This document shows positions 33,205 to 46,355 of a stretch of 64,000 bases of DNA, in pieces. Under the pieces are notes generated by a model. That model saw nothing but the letters and a program-made list of their open reading frames with translations, searched no databases and had not been told where the DNA came from. The translations under genes and the position numbers were made by a program. Every line of letters begins with the position of its first letter. Positions within the stretch are counted from its first letter, which is position 1. The stretch comes from Polytrichum commune (taxonomy: Eukaryota; Streptophyta; Polytrichopsida; Polytrichales; Polytrichaceae): assembly GCA_950295325.1 (NCBI GenBank), contig OX485804.1, positions 22,568,001 to 22,632,000 of the forward strand, given 5' to 3'.

Positions 33205-35540
33205 ATTCGTAGGTCATTTGAGTTGAATGATTGCATGACATGTGGCATATAGATGTGAGAACCTTTTTTCCCCAAAGAATTTGTGTTCTCGTTGGATGCA
33301 AGATCCAATGAAAAGGAACTACTCTTTCACATTGGTAGCACATTTGTCATGACAAACAATAACTCCAAGTATGAAAAAATGACATGAGTTTCATTCACAA
33401 GTATACACATGCCATCTATTGCAACCACATACAAAAAAACATAAAAAGCAAATGATCTAAATGACTTCATTTGCATTTCTATCCACCACCCAAATGTGTC
33501 TCACTTGCACATAAACAAGAAGACGTTGTGGACTTTTAAGTGTTTGCTTTCAATCGACTTGGAAATCATTATTCAACGTACAACTCTCACTCCATGGGTC
33601 TTCATAATATACATGTGAGATGTTCAAAAAGTTGTGCAAGGAGATTTATATTCATATTAAACTTCCAACATCTCAATGTTATATTCGGAGGACCCAAGTC
33701 GTTGAGTAATGTTATGTGGACTTTAAAGTTTTAAAAGCTTAAAAAATAAGAAAAAATTGTTTGAAATGTAGAAAGTAAGAAACAATCTACTAACTAGGAT
33801 GCCATGTCAACTATGTTGCTGACAAGCTCGTAGCTATTACTACTATGGTTTTGGCTATTGGCTATCCTAGAATACTTGGTTGCTCACTTGGTGAGTATGT
33901 ATTTCCATTTTCCACACTATTTTTGCATATTGTTCTCCCTCCCAAGCCCAACTTGAATACCGTACTATTAAGTGTGGGTGCTAGAGAGAGAGAGAGAGCT
34001 CAGAGAGAGAGAGAGGAAATTATCGCATACAAGTGCACGTCTCATCCATCATCTCATGCTTATATGTTGAATGAGAATGAGAGGTGCATTCATATTGGAT
34101 AATTCCTTACCTCAAGATGTATTAAATTTTACCATTCAATGGAATAAGGGTGCGTTTCCATGTAAGCCGCTTGCACACTAGACGTTGGTGGGAATAAGGA
34201 CAAATGTAGATGAAATATGTTAGGATAGTGTTTGTGTGTGCCAACCAACAATCATTAGTTCAAGTGTTTAGTGGGCACCTAGAAGTCTAGTGACCCACAT
34301 GACATTACTCAAACCCTCTCTCTTTTGTGTTTTTATTTATGGTCAACAATGAAACCCTAGGTACATAGGGAGGCTCAAGTTCAAACTGAGCTCTCAACAC
34401 GATTCGCAATCCCATGGTCTTATTCTAACATAACTAGCACTACTTCCTTAAAGCCCACAGAATGCACGCACATATATCGTTGTGTAATGTTTTTGCATCA
34501 TGGTCACAACCCTCCACATTCTAGTAGAGCAACCATATTGTGGTGGGTAGCTTTGTTTTGTTATCTTCATGAGAACACAAACAGCCAACCCAGTATTGAA
34601 TGGCTCACATAGAAACTCAACCTCAATGTGTTATGATATGACTCTCAAACAAATGAAACTAGGATGCTGGGTCGTCTACAAAAATGAGCAAGAATGCTGA
34701 AGTGATATGCGGATTCTGGTTCCGAAGTCACCTGTGTATGCTATGAAGGTGACATGTCCTACAACTGGGTAGCAGTTGACTTTACAGACTAGAATATGAT
34801 AATTTGAGTGTCAATGATCTCCCACGATGACCACTGCTGCTGCTGCTCCAGGCCAAAAATAACCTCACTCTGAGGTAGGTAGAGTAAATTCACTTTGTTG
34901 AGAGGTAAGGAGGTAAGTTGTGGTTGTGAAAGGTTGGACCGTTGGAGTGGGAGGGCGAGGCGTGTCCCTTGGGTTGGGGGTGAAGGAACAGCGGCTCCTT
35001 CAGCAGCTTGGCCTTGAGGAGTTTGGAAATATTTCATCATTATTTTTAATAAAGATGCTGGCAGCCGATGGCAGGTGGGTTTATGCGGCGTCTCGTCCAA
35101 GAGTTGTCATGTGTGGCAGTTTAGATTTCGCCCAAACTGGGGCTGCCCTGGTAACCTGGGCCCCTCATTCAGATTTCTCCTCACTTTGAGGTCATCCGGA
35201 TTCCTTCCTACCCCCTTTGCTAGAAAAGGCTATGCTCACTCTCTGGGCAGCCGCCAAGGTCCGCTTCTGCATTGTTTGAATTCAAGTTGCAGGAGGAGGA
35301 GGAGGATTGGTACGACTTCATCACCATCGGCAGCGGGTCATCAACTTTCATGTTGAGTTAGCTTATTACCACTGGATCGCTTCAGAGAACAGCAGCGCAC
35401 TCATTGATCATGAAGGGAAGGAGCGGTTCATTCCGAATTGATCAAATTGCACGTCAATCTGGAAGCCAGGTGAAGTACCGAATCGTCCTATCTCATCACC
35501 ACTACTATAACTCCGCTGTTTTGTGGATAATAATCCTATT
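33205..35540. other. Gene-free stretch upstream of the ammonium transporter
   Basis: No gene recognised. A GA-rich microsatellite lies at about 33984-34016. From about 34800 the DNA becomes more GC-rich, with CTG and GGA trinucleotide runs. This may be distal promoter or a lost gene, but no ORF has family features. Confidence 0.4.
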
Positions 35541-36020
35541 AACCTACATGTGATCATCATAACCTGGTATTTTATTAATTCAATGTCTTCGCCCATCCTC
35601 ATGTGGAGTGTGGTGACTCATGGTACTCTTGTACTCATCATCCTCAAGTTTTCATCACTTTGCATAAAGTTGATCTGGAATCTGCACCTGATGGAGTGAC
35701 ACAAACAGCGGAGGTCAGTCAGCTCATATCGTTTTGTGAATGAACCTGAACCTACATGTGATCGTAATGTGGTGTTTCTAATTTCAAAGTCTTCGGTCAT
35801 CATGTGAAGTTTGGTGACTCATGGTACGACTTGTACTCAACATCCTTAAGTTTTCCCCACTTTGCGTAAGTCGATCTAGCCTGACCTACCTGTGATCATA
35901 ATCTGGACGTATACATCATCTCCAAGTTTTCCTATCGAGATGAGGAGATCATTGCGAGGCTAATCTCTGGCGCCCTACTACCTAATTAGTGTGGTGACTC
36001 ATGGCGGTTACATGTGGTAT
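35541..36020 (+). repeat. Tandem repeat in the promoter/leader of the transporter gene
   Basis: Blocks ACCTACATGTGATC, GTGTGGTGACTCATGGTAC, CTTGTACTCA, CATCCT(C/T)AAGTTTTC and CACTTTGC-TAA-GT(C/T)GATCT occur at about 35545-35675 and 35750-35875. A third, partial copy continues to about 36018. The period is about 205 bp. It ends within 170 bp of the ATG at 36186. Confidence 0.75.
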
Positions 36021-36185
36021 ACTTGTGCAGATGGTGAGGACGATGGCGCCACAGTTTCGTTGAAAATTAGAGCACCATTTTCAGTTGCAAAACTGAGATC
36101 TTAGCCTGCCGAAAACCATCACGGTCGATCTCAACCAATACATCACCAACACTCGGGTTTCTAATTCTGTTTGAAGAAGTTGAAG

Positions 36186-39100
36186 ATGGCAAATTTCACG
36201 GTGCCCTCGGGCTACCTTAACAAGGGGGGAGTGGAACCGGACTGGCTGAACAAGGGAGATAACGGATGGCAGTTGGCGGCTGCGACGTTGGTAGGAATCC
36301 AGTCCATGCCTGGGCTGGTTATTCTCTACGGCAGCATCGTGAAGAAGAAATGGGCTGTGAACTCTGCGTTCATGGCACTCTACGCATTCGCAGCGACGTG
36401 GCTGTGTTGGGTGGTGTGGGGTTACCAGATGTCATTCGGTGAGCAGCTTCTGCCCATCTGGGGTAAGGCAGGGTCAGCTTTGAGTTACAAGTATTTGTTG
36501 TCACAAGCTGTGTTGCCATCCACCGCGCATTACCACAAGGATGGCACCCTGGAGACAGCTGCCACAGATGCCCAGTTCGGGATGGCCGATATGGTTATCT
36601 TCCAGTTCTTCTTCGCCGCGCTCACACTCATCATGCTGGCGGGTGCTGTGCTCGGTCGGATGAGCTTCCGTGCGTGGATGATGTTCGTGCCTCTGTGGCT
36701 CACCTTCTCCTACACCGTGGGAGCCTTCAGCATGTGGGGCGGTGGATTCTTGTGGCAGTGGGGGGTCATCGACTACGCTGGCGGCTATGTCATCCATGTC
36801 TCCTCCGGTGTCGCCGGCTTCGTCGCTGCTTACTGGGTATGTACATTGCCCACCTCACACTAATTTGAAAAGAGTACTGTGTCTGTTGAAGGTATGTGGG
36901 CTTGTACATTGCATACCCCAAACTTTGAACGATCTCTGTTGCATCCACACCCAAAACATTCAATATGTATGTTTGCAGTGGATACAACAGATAACTAGCG
37001 ATACATTCAACATCCAACAGGTACCTATCGATGTCTGGGCCGTGGATCCACACCTCCACAGTCAAAAGGTAGCTGTTGCAGGTGTTTGGGTAGACATTGC
37101 ACACCCCGAACTTTGAGAGCTATCTGTAGCAAGTTCTTGGGTATGAAAGCACAGCCCAGACTTGCAGAGCTCTCTGTTGCAGGGTTTTAGTATGCATGCA
37201 CCGGTCCCCGAAACTTTATAGGTCTCTGTTGCAGATGTCTGGGTATGCATGCACACCCCAAACTTTATAAGGACATAGTTTTAGGTGTTTGGGAATACGT
37301 CGCACACCCAGAACTTTCATGAAATCTATCTGTTACAGGTGTTTGGGTATGAATGCACAGTCCAAACTTCGAAAGCTCTCTGTTGCAGGAGATTGGGTAC
37401 GCATGCACATCCCAGAATCGATGGGTCTGTGTTGTGGATTTTGAAGCCCCTCATTGATGTGATCTTCACACATTTATCTCATGCGGATTCTGACGAGCGG
37501 TAGTAGTAGTACCGATCAATGTGTGTAGTCGACTGTGACAGTTGTTTGAAGCTGGTGGATCCAGATTCAGGAAATGATCAGATTTTGAATGTGTCTCGAA
37601 TTATATCACTTGTATCCAAATTCACCATAGAAAGTGGTTCGTCTACCACCATCCTAGTTATCGGGACAGTGGTGATGAACTACTTCATGGCCCTGTGTGC
37701 CCTAGAGCACCCACTAGTTGCCTCCGCACTTTCCCTAAGTAACCCGGCTGAAATGATACCTCAACAGAATGGCTTCAGTGGTGTAACGCCAGCCACTGAG
37801 CTAATTTGAAGGTATGGGCCAGTCTGCGTTTTTCCTGCTGCATTGGAACTTTGCATGTATCAAGCTTGCAATGGTGGCTAATCGGTGTTGAATGTGTTGC
37901 AATGGATTTTGCTGCTGCAGGTGGGTCCGAGGCTACCGAAAGACAGGGAACGGTTCCCCCCCAACAACATGCTGCTGGTGCTCACGGGCGCGGGGCTGCT
38001 GTGGTTGGGCTGGTCTGGATTCAACGGAGGAGCGACATTTTCCGCCAACTTGATTTCGGGCTTAGCCGTGCTCAACACCCATGTGTGCGCCGCCGCCAGT
38101 CTCTTGACATGGACCACGCTGGACGTCATTGTGTTTGGCAAGCCGAGTGTCATCGGTGCGGTGCAAGGCATGATGACAGGACTTGTGGTCATCACACCCG
38201 CAGCCGGTAAGCCACAATGCGTGCATCACAGCTCACATATTGCACTCACATTCATCAAATTCTTCAGTATTACGGCACTGGCCCACTGCCGGTTGGAGTA
38301 GAGTCACCACTGATATTATTGAATGAATCCTGCATTTTGTCCGTGTACGTGCCGAGAGTAGTGCCATGTGACATGTGAATATAGAACCAAGTTATAACTT
38401 GGAATTTTCTGTGAAGAAGGATTCCTGGTTATCTGAACAAAACTGGGAGCTTGGTGGAATTGATCTGTTTCGTTCACATTAGAAGGAATATCTCTTAGAT
38501 TATCAACTCTGACCTGATTTTGATGCTTGAAGAATGTAACTGCGGAATGTGGGAGTAATCTTTTAGTGTTGGCGGGTGAGAGAAACTGACTTATCGGCTT
38601 TTCGGTGACCTAATTTTGAGGTCTGGAGAATGTAACTTGCGGAATGTTGAGGTAGTAACCTCTGTAGTGCTGGTGGACTAGAAATTGTGACATTCCATAC
38701 CCGGTGAAACCTATTTTTGAGGTCTGAAGAGTGTAACTTCGAGATGGTCAGGTAGTAACCTCTCTAGTGTGTGGAATTGTTGATGTTGTGTATGCAGGTT
38801 TTGTGCCGGCATGGGCCGCATTGATCATGGGGATCCTAGCTGGGAGCATTCCATGGTGGACGATGATGGTGCTGCACAAGCGTTGGTGGGTGCTCCAGCA
38901 AGTGGACGACACCCTGGGGGTAATCCACACGCACGGAATAGGCGGCATCCTGGGGGGCATCTGCGTGGGCCTGTTCGCGGAGCCAGCGCTGTGCGACTTA
39001 ATGGAGGTCGCGGTGACGAACTCCAATGGGGCATTCTACGGCGGCAACGGAGGCATTCAGATCGTGAAACAGATCGGTGGCGCCTGCTTCATCGTAGCCT

Positions 39101-39339
39101 GGAATGTGGTTGCAACATCGCTCATCCTGTTCGTCATCGGGCTGGTGACACCACTGCGCATGTCTGAGGAGCATCTGCTGGTTGGAGACGACGCGGAGCA
39201 TGGCGAGGAAGCTTATGCGTTGTGGGGAGATGGCGAGAAGTATGATATCACCCGCCACAATGCCCCTATAATCATGCAAACCGAGATGGCGGAGGATCGA
39301 TCCCACTTCGCTGCCCGCGGTACCACCTTGCACATCTAA
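36186..39339 (+). CDS. Ammonium transporter, AMT2-type, three exons
   Basis: Exons 36186-36836, 37921-38206 and 38798-39339 join in phase (0 and 1) to give 492 residues, normal for AMT2/MEP-type carriers that move ammonium across the plasma membrane. The pore signature is visible: [17 protein letters not shown] holds Asp196 and the first pore His204, eight apart as in bacterial AmtB, and [10 protein letters not shown] holds the second pore His at 358. [24 protein letters not shown] and the C-terminal [12 protein letters not shown] (allosteric tail) followed by ITRH are AMT2-like. About eleven membrane segments are expected. The ATG at 36186 was chosen because the reading frame upstream has only a TTG start and [11 protein letters not shown] fits the family N terminus. 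Tandem repeats occupy the leader and both introns. Confidence 0.95.
36887..37430 (+). repeat. ~51-bp minisatellite in transporter intron 1
   Basis: At least seven diverged units of about 50-54 bp follow the pattern CTCTGTTGCAG, GTGTTTGGGTATG, CATGCACACCCC, AAACTTT(G)A. Units begin near 36887, 37071, 37121, 37170, 37224, 37275, 37328 and 37378. Most units pair an acceptor-like TGTTGCAG with a nearby donor-like GTATG. Confidence 0.85.
38500..38797 (+). repeat. ~95-bp tandem repeat in transporter intron 2
   Basis: Three units (starting near 38517, 38612 and 38706) share TTTTGA-G-CT-GA-GAATGTAACTTGCGGAATG and GGTAGTAACCTCT-TAGTG in interrupted form. The last unit abuts the exon 3 acceptor. Confidence 0.75.
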
Positions 39340-40546
39340 TGAGTATATGATGAGTCTTCTTCCAGAGCCATCTATAAATGCCACTGCAACCATCTCCAAG
39401 AGAATTGTTGCAGCTCCAAGTTGAATTTCATCACGACAGATCAATTTCGTCCTGCACATCTGATCAGCAGCGATTAAGATCCTGCTGCAGCTTCTACTTC
39501 AGCCACCGAATTCCACTACAATCTACAATTTAACCTTAAAACCCTAAACTCTAACCTGCTTCGTTTGGTCCCCGCAATGGAGTTTCGCTCTGCAGTACCG
39601 TGGTAAACTGGCCGAGATGACCTGAAATGTCCACGGTTTCAACTTTTTCGATAAATATCATGATGCTCTGGAAATATATTCGACTCGTTGTGGATACAAC
39701 TCTCATCGCTTACGTCGGCTTGCCGTTTGCGCTAGTTGCTAGTCACGACACTCTTGACACCCGCTAGCTCAGATTCGTCTAGGACATTTTTTTAATTAAC
39801 ATCGCATTTGTGACATTACGACGATAGTGATAGCACTTCCACCACATTTGATTAGACTTGCATGATTTGCAATGAGTTCTACAGAATAAATGTTAGACTT
39901 GCCCTCGGCAGATTCAGAAATTGTAAGATATGAGGTTGAGTTGCAAGCAAGAAGTGGCCTCCTCTGAGTTACAAATTTGTAAGAGATGATCACATTCAGT
40001 TCAGCTTCCAATGTACTCCTTTTGAACAAGTGTACCGAGTGTTTCTTACTTCCAACAACTGCACATGAGCATTGACATGACTCCGTTCCAGTAAGATTAA
40101 TAGCACATGACTAGTCGATGTTGCACTTTGACCATGTATACTCCATTGAATCAGATTGTAGCAAGTGCTACGACCATTGTGTGCATGGTTGTAAAAACTC
40201 AACGAAATGTAATTCAGTTTCGTCAGGTGTAGAATATCTGCAACCTCAACCCTCATCATTCCCACCAGAGGATTATCAAATCACAGACTGCAATGCCGCG
40301 ACAATAGAAATCTGTACTCGGATCTGAGCTCGTATTTCAGCCAATATAACGTGTCCGAGTCCTCTTGCGAGCCGAGACGTTACAGAACCTATAAGATCAG
40401 ATCTGCAACTTCCAATCTAAGCTATGCCTCTCGAGCAAGTTCAGAACTGATGGTGTTCCTGAAATTCTTCCAACCTACGGCTTCCATCTAAAGTCAAGTC
40501 ACATGCAGGAACTGACATGAAACCAGCTATTTCCAGCTGTGAATTA
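39340..40546. other. Downstream flank of the transporter
   Basis: Probably 3' untranslated region then spacer. No gene recognised. Confidence 0.4.
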
Positions 40547-41485
40547 GGTACTAGATTATTCTCAACCCTTTGGTAAGATGAATTCACAGAGGTGCAAACT
40601 CAATTTTATGATTTTACAAACCAATTTAGCAATAGATTCTACCAATTTCATTGGAATCATGACAAACAATTTAGCTTGAACTTTCAATCAATTTCACTAA
40701 CATGCTGTGAACAATTTCATAATTTGATACCCATATTCACAAGATCAATTTCATGAACTATACTACTGTATGTCACAAAGAATGGTATAAAATCAATTTC
40801 ATGAACCATATTACTTTATTTCCTAATCTCTCCCTATGACTAGCTCTACCAAAATTTTGATTGACCTCTCTTATCCAACCTTGGACCGTTCAAACATTCC
40901 AAACATGTTATGCGCTTTGCTCACACGGTCAACACTCTTCCCACAATCAAATCCACAATGTTCAACATTACACTTTCAAATCCACAAGATTGCGCACTCC
41001 AACTACATTGGGTTTGTGTTGCTTACTTTGTTGTACAATAATCAAAAGATCACAAAAGAACCAACATTGCTTGCTTCCGGCTTTGAGGTATTGTAATAAA
41101 AACCATAGAAAAAATGACATCAAGGATGCAAGCTTCCAAGCAAATACAAAACAAAGCAGAACCAGATGACCAACAAGAAGAAAAAGAATGCAAAACAAGG
41201 AGGCGAGAAGTTCAGAATACGAAAACTACCTAGTGCGAAAAGATTTCTGAAATTGGTTTGGAAGATTCATGAAGTTGCTAGAGGTAAAAGTCCACTCTAA
41301 TGAAATTGAGGTGTGCCACATATCAAGTTGGTTTAGAAGAATCATGAAGTAATTTAGAAGGTTCATGAAATTGGTAAAACACTTTGATAACATCGATTGG
41401 AAAGTTCATGAACTAGCTTGGAGCCTTCATGAAATTGAGTTTGCAATTTTGTGAGGTCATCATCTTACCAAAGGAGTACATATGA
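40547..41485. mobile_element. ~0.94 kb foldback element with TTCATGAA-rich interior
   Basis: Left arm (CCCTTTGGTAAGATGAATTC, then GAGGTGCAAACTCAATTT) is inverted on the right (AAATTGAGTTTGCAATTTTG, then GATCATCATCTTACCAAAGG-type). The subterminal regions are crowded with CAATTTCATGAA or TTCATGAAATTG words on either side, at least seven in all. Ends and target duplication are not resolved. Confidence 0.6.
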
Positions 41486-44400
41486 GACCCTTATCTAAAT
41501 ATGTCTTGCAATTTCCAGCACTGAGAAATCATGCCAACTAAATAACTTGCTTGTGTACTTATGTTACTAGGAATGCATGGAGTGAAAGGAGGAGGTGCCG
41601 ATAAAAAAATGGAGTGCCCATCAAATTAGAGCTTCAATTTCAACACTTTTTACAGAAAGACATGTAGAATCCATGCTCAGGCTCTAATCAAAGTCCAAGA
41701 ACACACTGTTTTCATCCACGCCACTGGCCGCCAGCGATCTTTGTGACTGGAATCCTTGCATTCAAGACACCAGGGCAATTATGAATTTGCAGATACATTT
41801 GTTCTCATGGAATTGGGTAATTTATGTGTAAGCTCTAATGCAAATCATATGCATCGACATATGTCAATGTGAGCATGCACTTTGTTGTGATCAATTTCTG
41901 TCTGATTTTATTTCTTAATCAATCCACGGACTTGGGCTTGGGCAGACAATTGTAGAGCTCCAGAGTGTGTGTGAAATGAGTCGTGGGTGGGACCCTTTCA
42001 ACTTATGTCAGTCTTCCTCTTTTCTTTCTTCCCTTTTTTCACTACAAATCCTTTTTTTTTTGCTCTTCTCATGTATGGTTGTTGTTACATGTATTGCAGA
42101 TTGATTTGAGCATTCAATTTCCGCATGTATCTATTATATGTGAACATAGTTCATGATGTTTATGTAAAATTAAGGTTGCAACACGTGTATTACAAAGTTG
42201 GGGTTGTGGTATATTAGAGTCTTGAATGAATGTCAAGTGTTGCGAAATTAGGGTTGTGATGTCTTTGCTTGCAATTGACACACTTACTTGTAGGGATGCT
42301 TTTAAAGAAGTCGTGTTTGAAGAGATTGGTTTGTACACTAGCTTTGAATTACTTGGGCTTCAAACACATCGCAAGGGTTTTGCTTGTGAAATTCTTTATT
42401 AAAGTCTCTAAAGTGATCACTATACATCTGTTGTACCAATGACTCTAAGAGAAGGTCTTTGTGTTCATGTAGTTTAGGGTTTCAATACGTGTATTGCAAA
42501 ATTACAGTTGCATCGGTTAGCATCTGATTAGCAATTGCCAATCACAAAGATTGTCGTTTCAAGTCTAAGTGTTGAAGTCCACATGGAAAAGTTATAAGAG
42601 TGAATATTCTCGTGCTCTTTGACCTCTTTGAACATCCCTTGATTGTTGTCAACTACAAGCCTTGCCATATATGACTCAAGTATAGGTATTTAATAAGGAA
42701 GAGTGACCACATGAGGCCCAAAAATGATGAGGCAAATGGATATGCACACAATTTGGATCATTTAATCATCTCACACTAATTGTGTGTTTCATATCCTACG
42801 AGAAGTGGGTGCAAAGAGAAAAGCATCCAAATAACACACATCTACCTTATGTGTTGCTCTCTCCCGGGTTTGATATGGAAACTAACAACCCTAATATGTT
42901 GATATCTTCCAAGAAGTTTTGAGCATTATGGAACCTTATTTGGTTGAGTTCTTGGCGAATCTAAGCTTATCCGTTAAAGTTCCACAATTATCCATGAGTG
43001 ATAATGCAAATGCAAAACTCTATATAGGCGGTCACCATAAGCAGTCCAATTCCAAACCCAAACCAGGTCTCGAATTGGATGCAACTAGTAGTAGCATTGC
43101 TTCAATAACATGTTTGGAGATCCAACATGTAGTGCTTTGATAGGGTAGTTTTTTGCATCCTTGCATGAATTAGCAAGATTTTAGATCAATAGGTTTGTTG
43201 AGGTTTTTTTCAAATAGGTACTAGTTGTTTGATACACCCCGTCATGAACTCACTATAATATATGTCGGTTCAAAGAGTATTTAAATAAAATAAAATAAAG
43301 AACACGATTGTCACTCTTTATTAACATACAAAAACTGCTAGATATTGGGGCCATGGTATAAAATATGGTTGTGTAGACAACACATGAAAGAGAAACATGA
43401 CGTATGGATTCCTCACAATACAGGGGATCCTCCAACAAGAAATGATGGTCCAAGGAAACAAGATCATTGAAAGATGACCTCACTTGTTCTTTGAAATTAT
43501 TTAAGGTGGAAGCGGAAATACGAGTGGCAATATGAACGTCATTGGTTAAGAATTGCAGAGAAGAAGTGGAATAAAAATTCAAGAAAACACTTGATGATAA
43601 ATTTGCTCTTGAAAAAAAAAATTGTTCAATCTAACCATACCCTAAATAATGGCTTAGGATTGAAGACTGGAGTGTGGAAGATGTAAGCATTTCTAAATTA
43701 GAGGGATTGGAAGAAAATAAGGCACTTTTGGACCTCATTGCTAAATCCAAATGGAATTATAAAATCGAGGCACTAAATGAGGCATTTGACTAAAAATCAA
43801 ATAAAAATGGGATGCATAGAGAAAAACTAGAAAGTCGTGCATTCAAGACTTCTTAAGGTTTCATTCAAGTGAAACAATATGAACTCCTATGAAGATTGAA
43901 CAAAGATTGGTTGTAACATTATATAGCAATGAGAAAACGGATTCATATTGAAAAAAACCCTCTATATGAATATTTATATTTAAGAAACACTGGACAAATA
44001 CTACACTGAACATCCAAAATTATTATGTTTTGAGTGAAGATGAGAATGTGAAAAATGAAGATTACTAAATAGTTTCTATTTTTATATATATATATATATT
44101 ATGGATATCAATTCTACACAAAAATTTCTCCATAATTATTGTACATCTCTTGAATTAAAAGTCTTATAGATGCACTTACCAAAAACAAATTCTAATGAAA
44201 GTACGAAGACAAGAATTTTACATTTATTTATGTGTTGCAAAGAAGACAATCTCAATACTACAAACTTCCCCTTCCATAAGAATGGCAAAACAACTCAATT
44301 TTGAATACAATTTTCATCCGTTACATGTTCGAGGTGACATGACACACATATTGCTAACATTGTAAAAATGCCTCTATTTGAAACCTCATTGGGTACATGT

Positions 44401-45059
44401 ATTACATGTGTACCAATTCCTTAAGGTGACTAATTTCAAAGACGTATAATACTAACAATGTAGTAATCTATGTGTAATAACAATGTGTGAGGAACTTTTC
44501 CAAAATGTGTATGTTAAATTTGCAAGTTAAGTTGATATACCATAAAGGCCTCTCTATTCCAACAAAAATTACTTGCTTTCCTCTCATTTTCTTGGTGCCA
44601 TGTGACATTCATGCTTTGGTTTAGACACTCGTATCCCATGTGGAAACTACGTGGACACAAGGAGGGATGAAACAAAGTGTTGTCTATGGTTGACGTAAGG
44701 TTAAGCCACCCTTGTAGATCTCAATATTGATTAAGGGCCATGGTGTAAGGCAAAATCTCTAGTTTTCTAATTTCAAATTAAACAATCTAGTTATTACATT
44801 ATTTATTGTTCTAATTGTTACATGCTCCCAATTATTATATTGCACCTATTGATTTTGTTGACAATATAGTTTGTGACATATCATAGAGGGCTCTCTATTC
44901 TAACGCAAATTAATTATTTGTCCCTCAAATTTGGCCATGTGTCGTGCTCACATTCGCAAAGACCCACTTGTGTCCCATGTGGAAAGTACATTCCGGCACA
45001 GATAAAGATGAAATAGAGAGCCCTCTACGGTAATGTGAAAAAAGGAGCACAAGTGAATA
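41486..45059. other. Gene-free stretch
   Basis: AT-rich; ORFs are short and unrecognised. No inverted-repeat element with convincing ends was found by eye. Confidence 0.4.
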
Positions 45060-45844
45060 ATGTGAGAGCAGCATGGGAACTCCAACCGCACCTCCAGAAT
45101 TTTTGAGAGATGATGGGATGGAAGACCTAGGTGTTGGATGAGAGTGTAAACCTTGCTTTCATTTGCAAGGGCACGAATGAGGGGATCCGTTCATCCAAGG
45201 CTCGGTCTTCGATTTGACGGTTCCTACTACTAACGAAATATGAAACTGAATTGATAAGTGGGAGACCCGAGTGACGGATGAAGTCATATTAGGATCCAAA
45301 CTTGCTTTCATCCGTTAGGTACCAATGAGGGGTTGGTCACACCAGCCAATTCTGGCACCATCTGTCGACATCTCCAGTTGTAATAGTGTGAAAAGTGGTG
45401 GGCCAACATTTATTTCTCAACATAATCCCCCATCAATTCCATGACTTGAACCAGGCGGAAACTTTGGTGTGATCGGGGTATGAGGGGTTGATCACACCAA
45501 CCAGTTCAAACACCATCCATTAGCATCTCCAGCTGTAGTAGTGTGAAAAGTGATGGGCCAACATCTATTTCTGAACATAATCCCCAACAATTTCATGGTT
45601 GGAACTGGACCTAAACTTTGGTGTGATCGGGGCATGAGGGGAGTCCGTTCGCCCAATGAGTGGTTTTTGACTTGACAAGGTTTCTATTACTGACAAAGGT
45701 GAAACTAAAACAATAGGTGGGAGACTCGGGGGATGGATGAAGTTGGATGGAAATCCCAAACTGTGCTTTCATTTGCTAGGTAAGAGTGAGGGGTTCCTCC
45801 ACCCAAGCACGGTCTTTGACTTGACGGTTCCTTTTCCACTCTAA

Positions 45845-45896
45845 CCTCCCTAATATCTTGCTTGTGGCAACCAAAGTGCACGTGATATTAAGGAGG
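45845..45896. repeat. Foldback within the 458-bp repeat, copy 1
   Basis: CCTCCCTAATATC (45845-45857) pairs with GATATTAAGGAGG (45884-45896) with a single G-T-type mismatch, around a 26-base loop containing TTGTGGCAACC. Equivalent foldbacks lie at 46304-46355 and about 25768-25820. Confidence 0.7.
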
Positions 45897-46303
45897 GTTT
45901 GTAGTGTTGACATGGATGCACGATAATAGATAATCAATGTAACATGTGACATTATGGAATAACATAAAGTCAACATTGCAATAATGGCAATAATAACGAT
46001 GATGACAATGTGTTGCGTGCGAGTGTGTGGTTTGAGTTCTTTGGTGGATTAATTCAATATCAAAACCCATGACTTATGAGAGGGAAATGTAGCAACAAGG
46101 AGGGAGATTTAAACTAAGCACATTTATTCCCTTCATGGTTCTTGTTATTGACAAATGGTGAAACTGAAACAACATGTGAGAGACCCGGGGGACAGATGAA
46201 GTCGGATGGAAATCCCGAACTGTGCTTTCATTTGTTGGGTATGAGTGAGGACTTCATCTACCCAAACATAGTCTTTGACTTGACGGTTCCTATTACACTC
46301 TAA

Positions 46304-46355
46304 CCTCCCTAATATTTTGCTTGTGGCAACCAGAGTGCGCATGATATTCAGGAGG
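46304..46355. repeat. Foldback within the 458-bp repeat, copy 2
   Basis: CCTCCCTAATAT pairs with ATATTCAGGAGG; the loop keeps TTGTGGCAACCAGAGTGC. It lies 459 bp from copy 1. Confidence 0.6.

Noticed and set aside
35290-35355. Fragment reading EEEEDWYDFITIGSGS, like a GMC oxidoreductase FAD-binding start
   Set aside because: Only about 15 residues match, stops follow at once and no further domain pieces were found; too short to call even a pseudogene.
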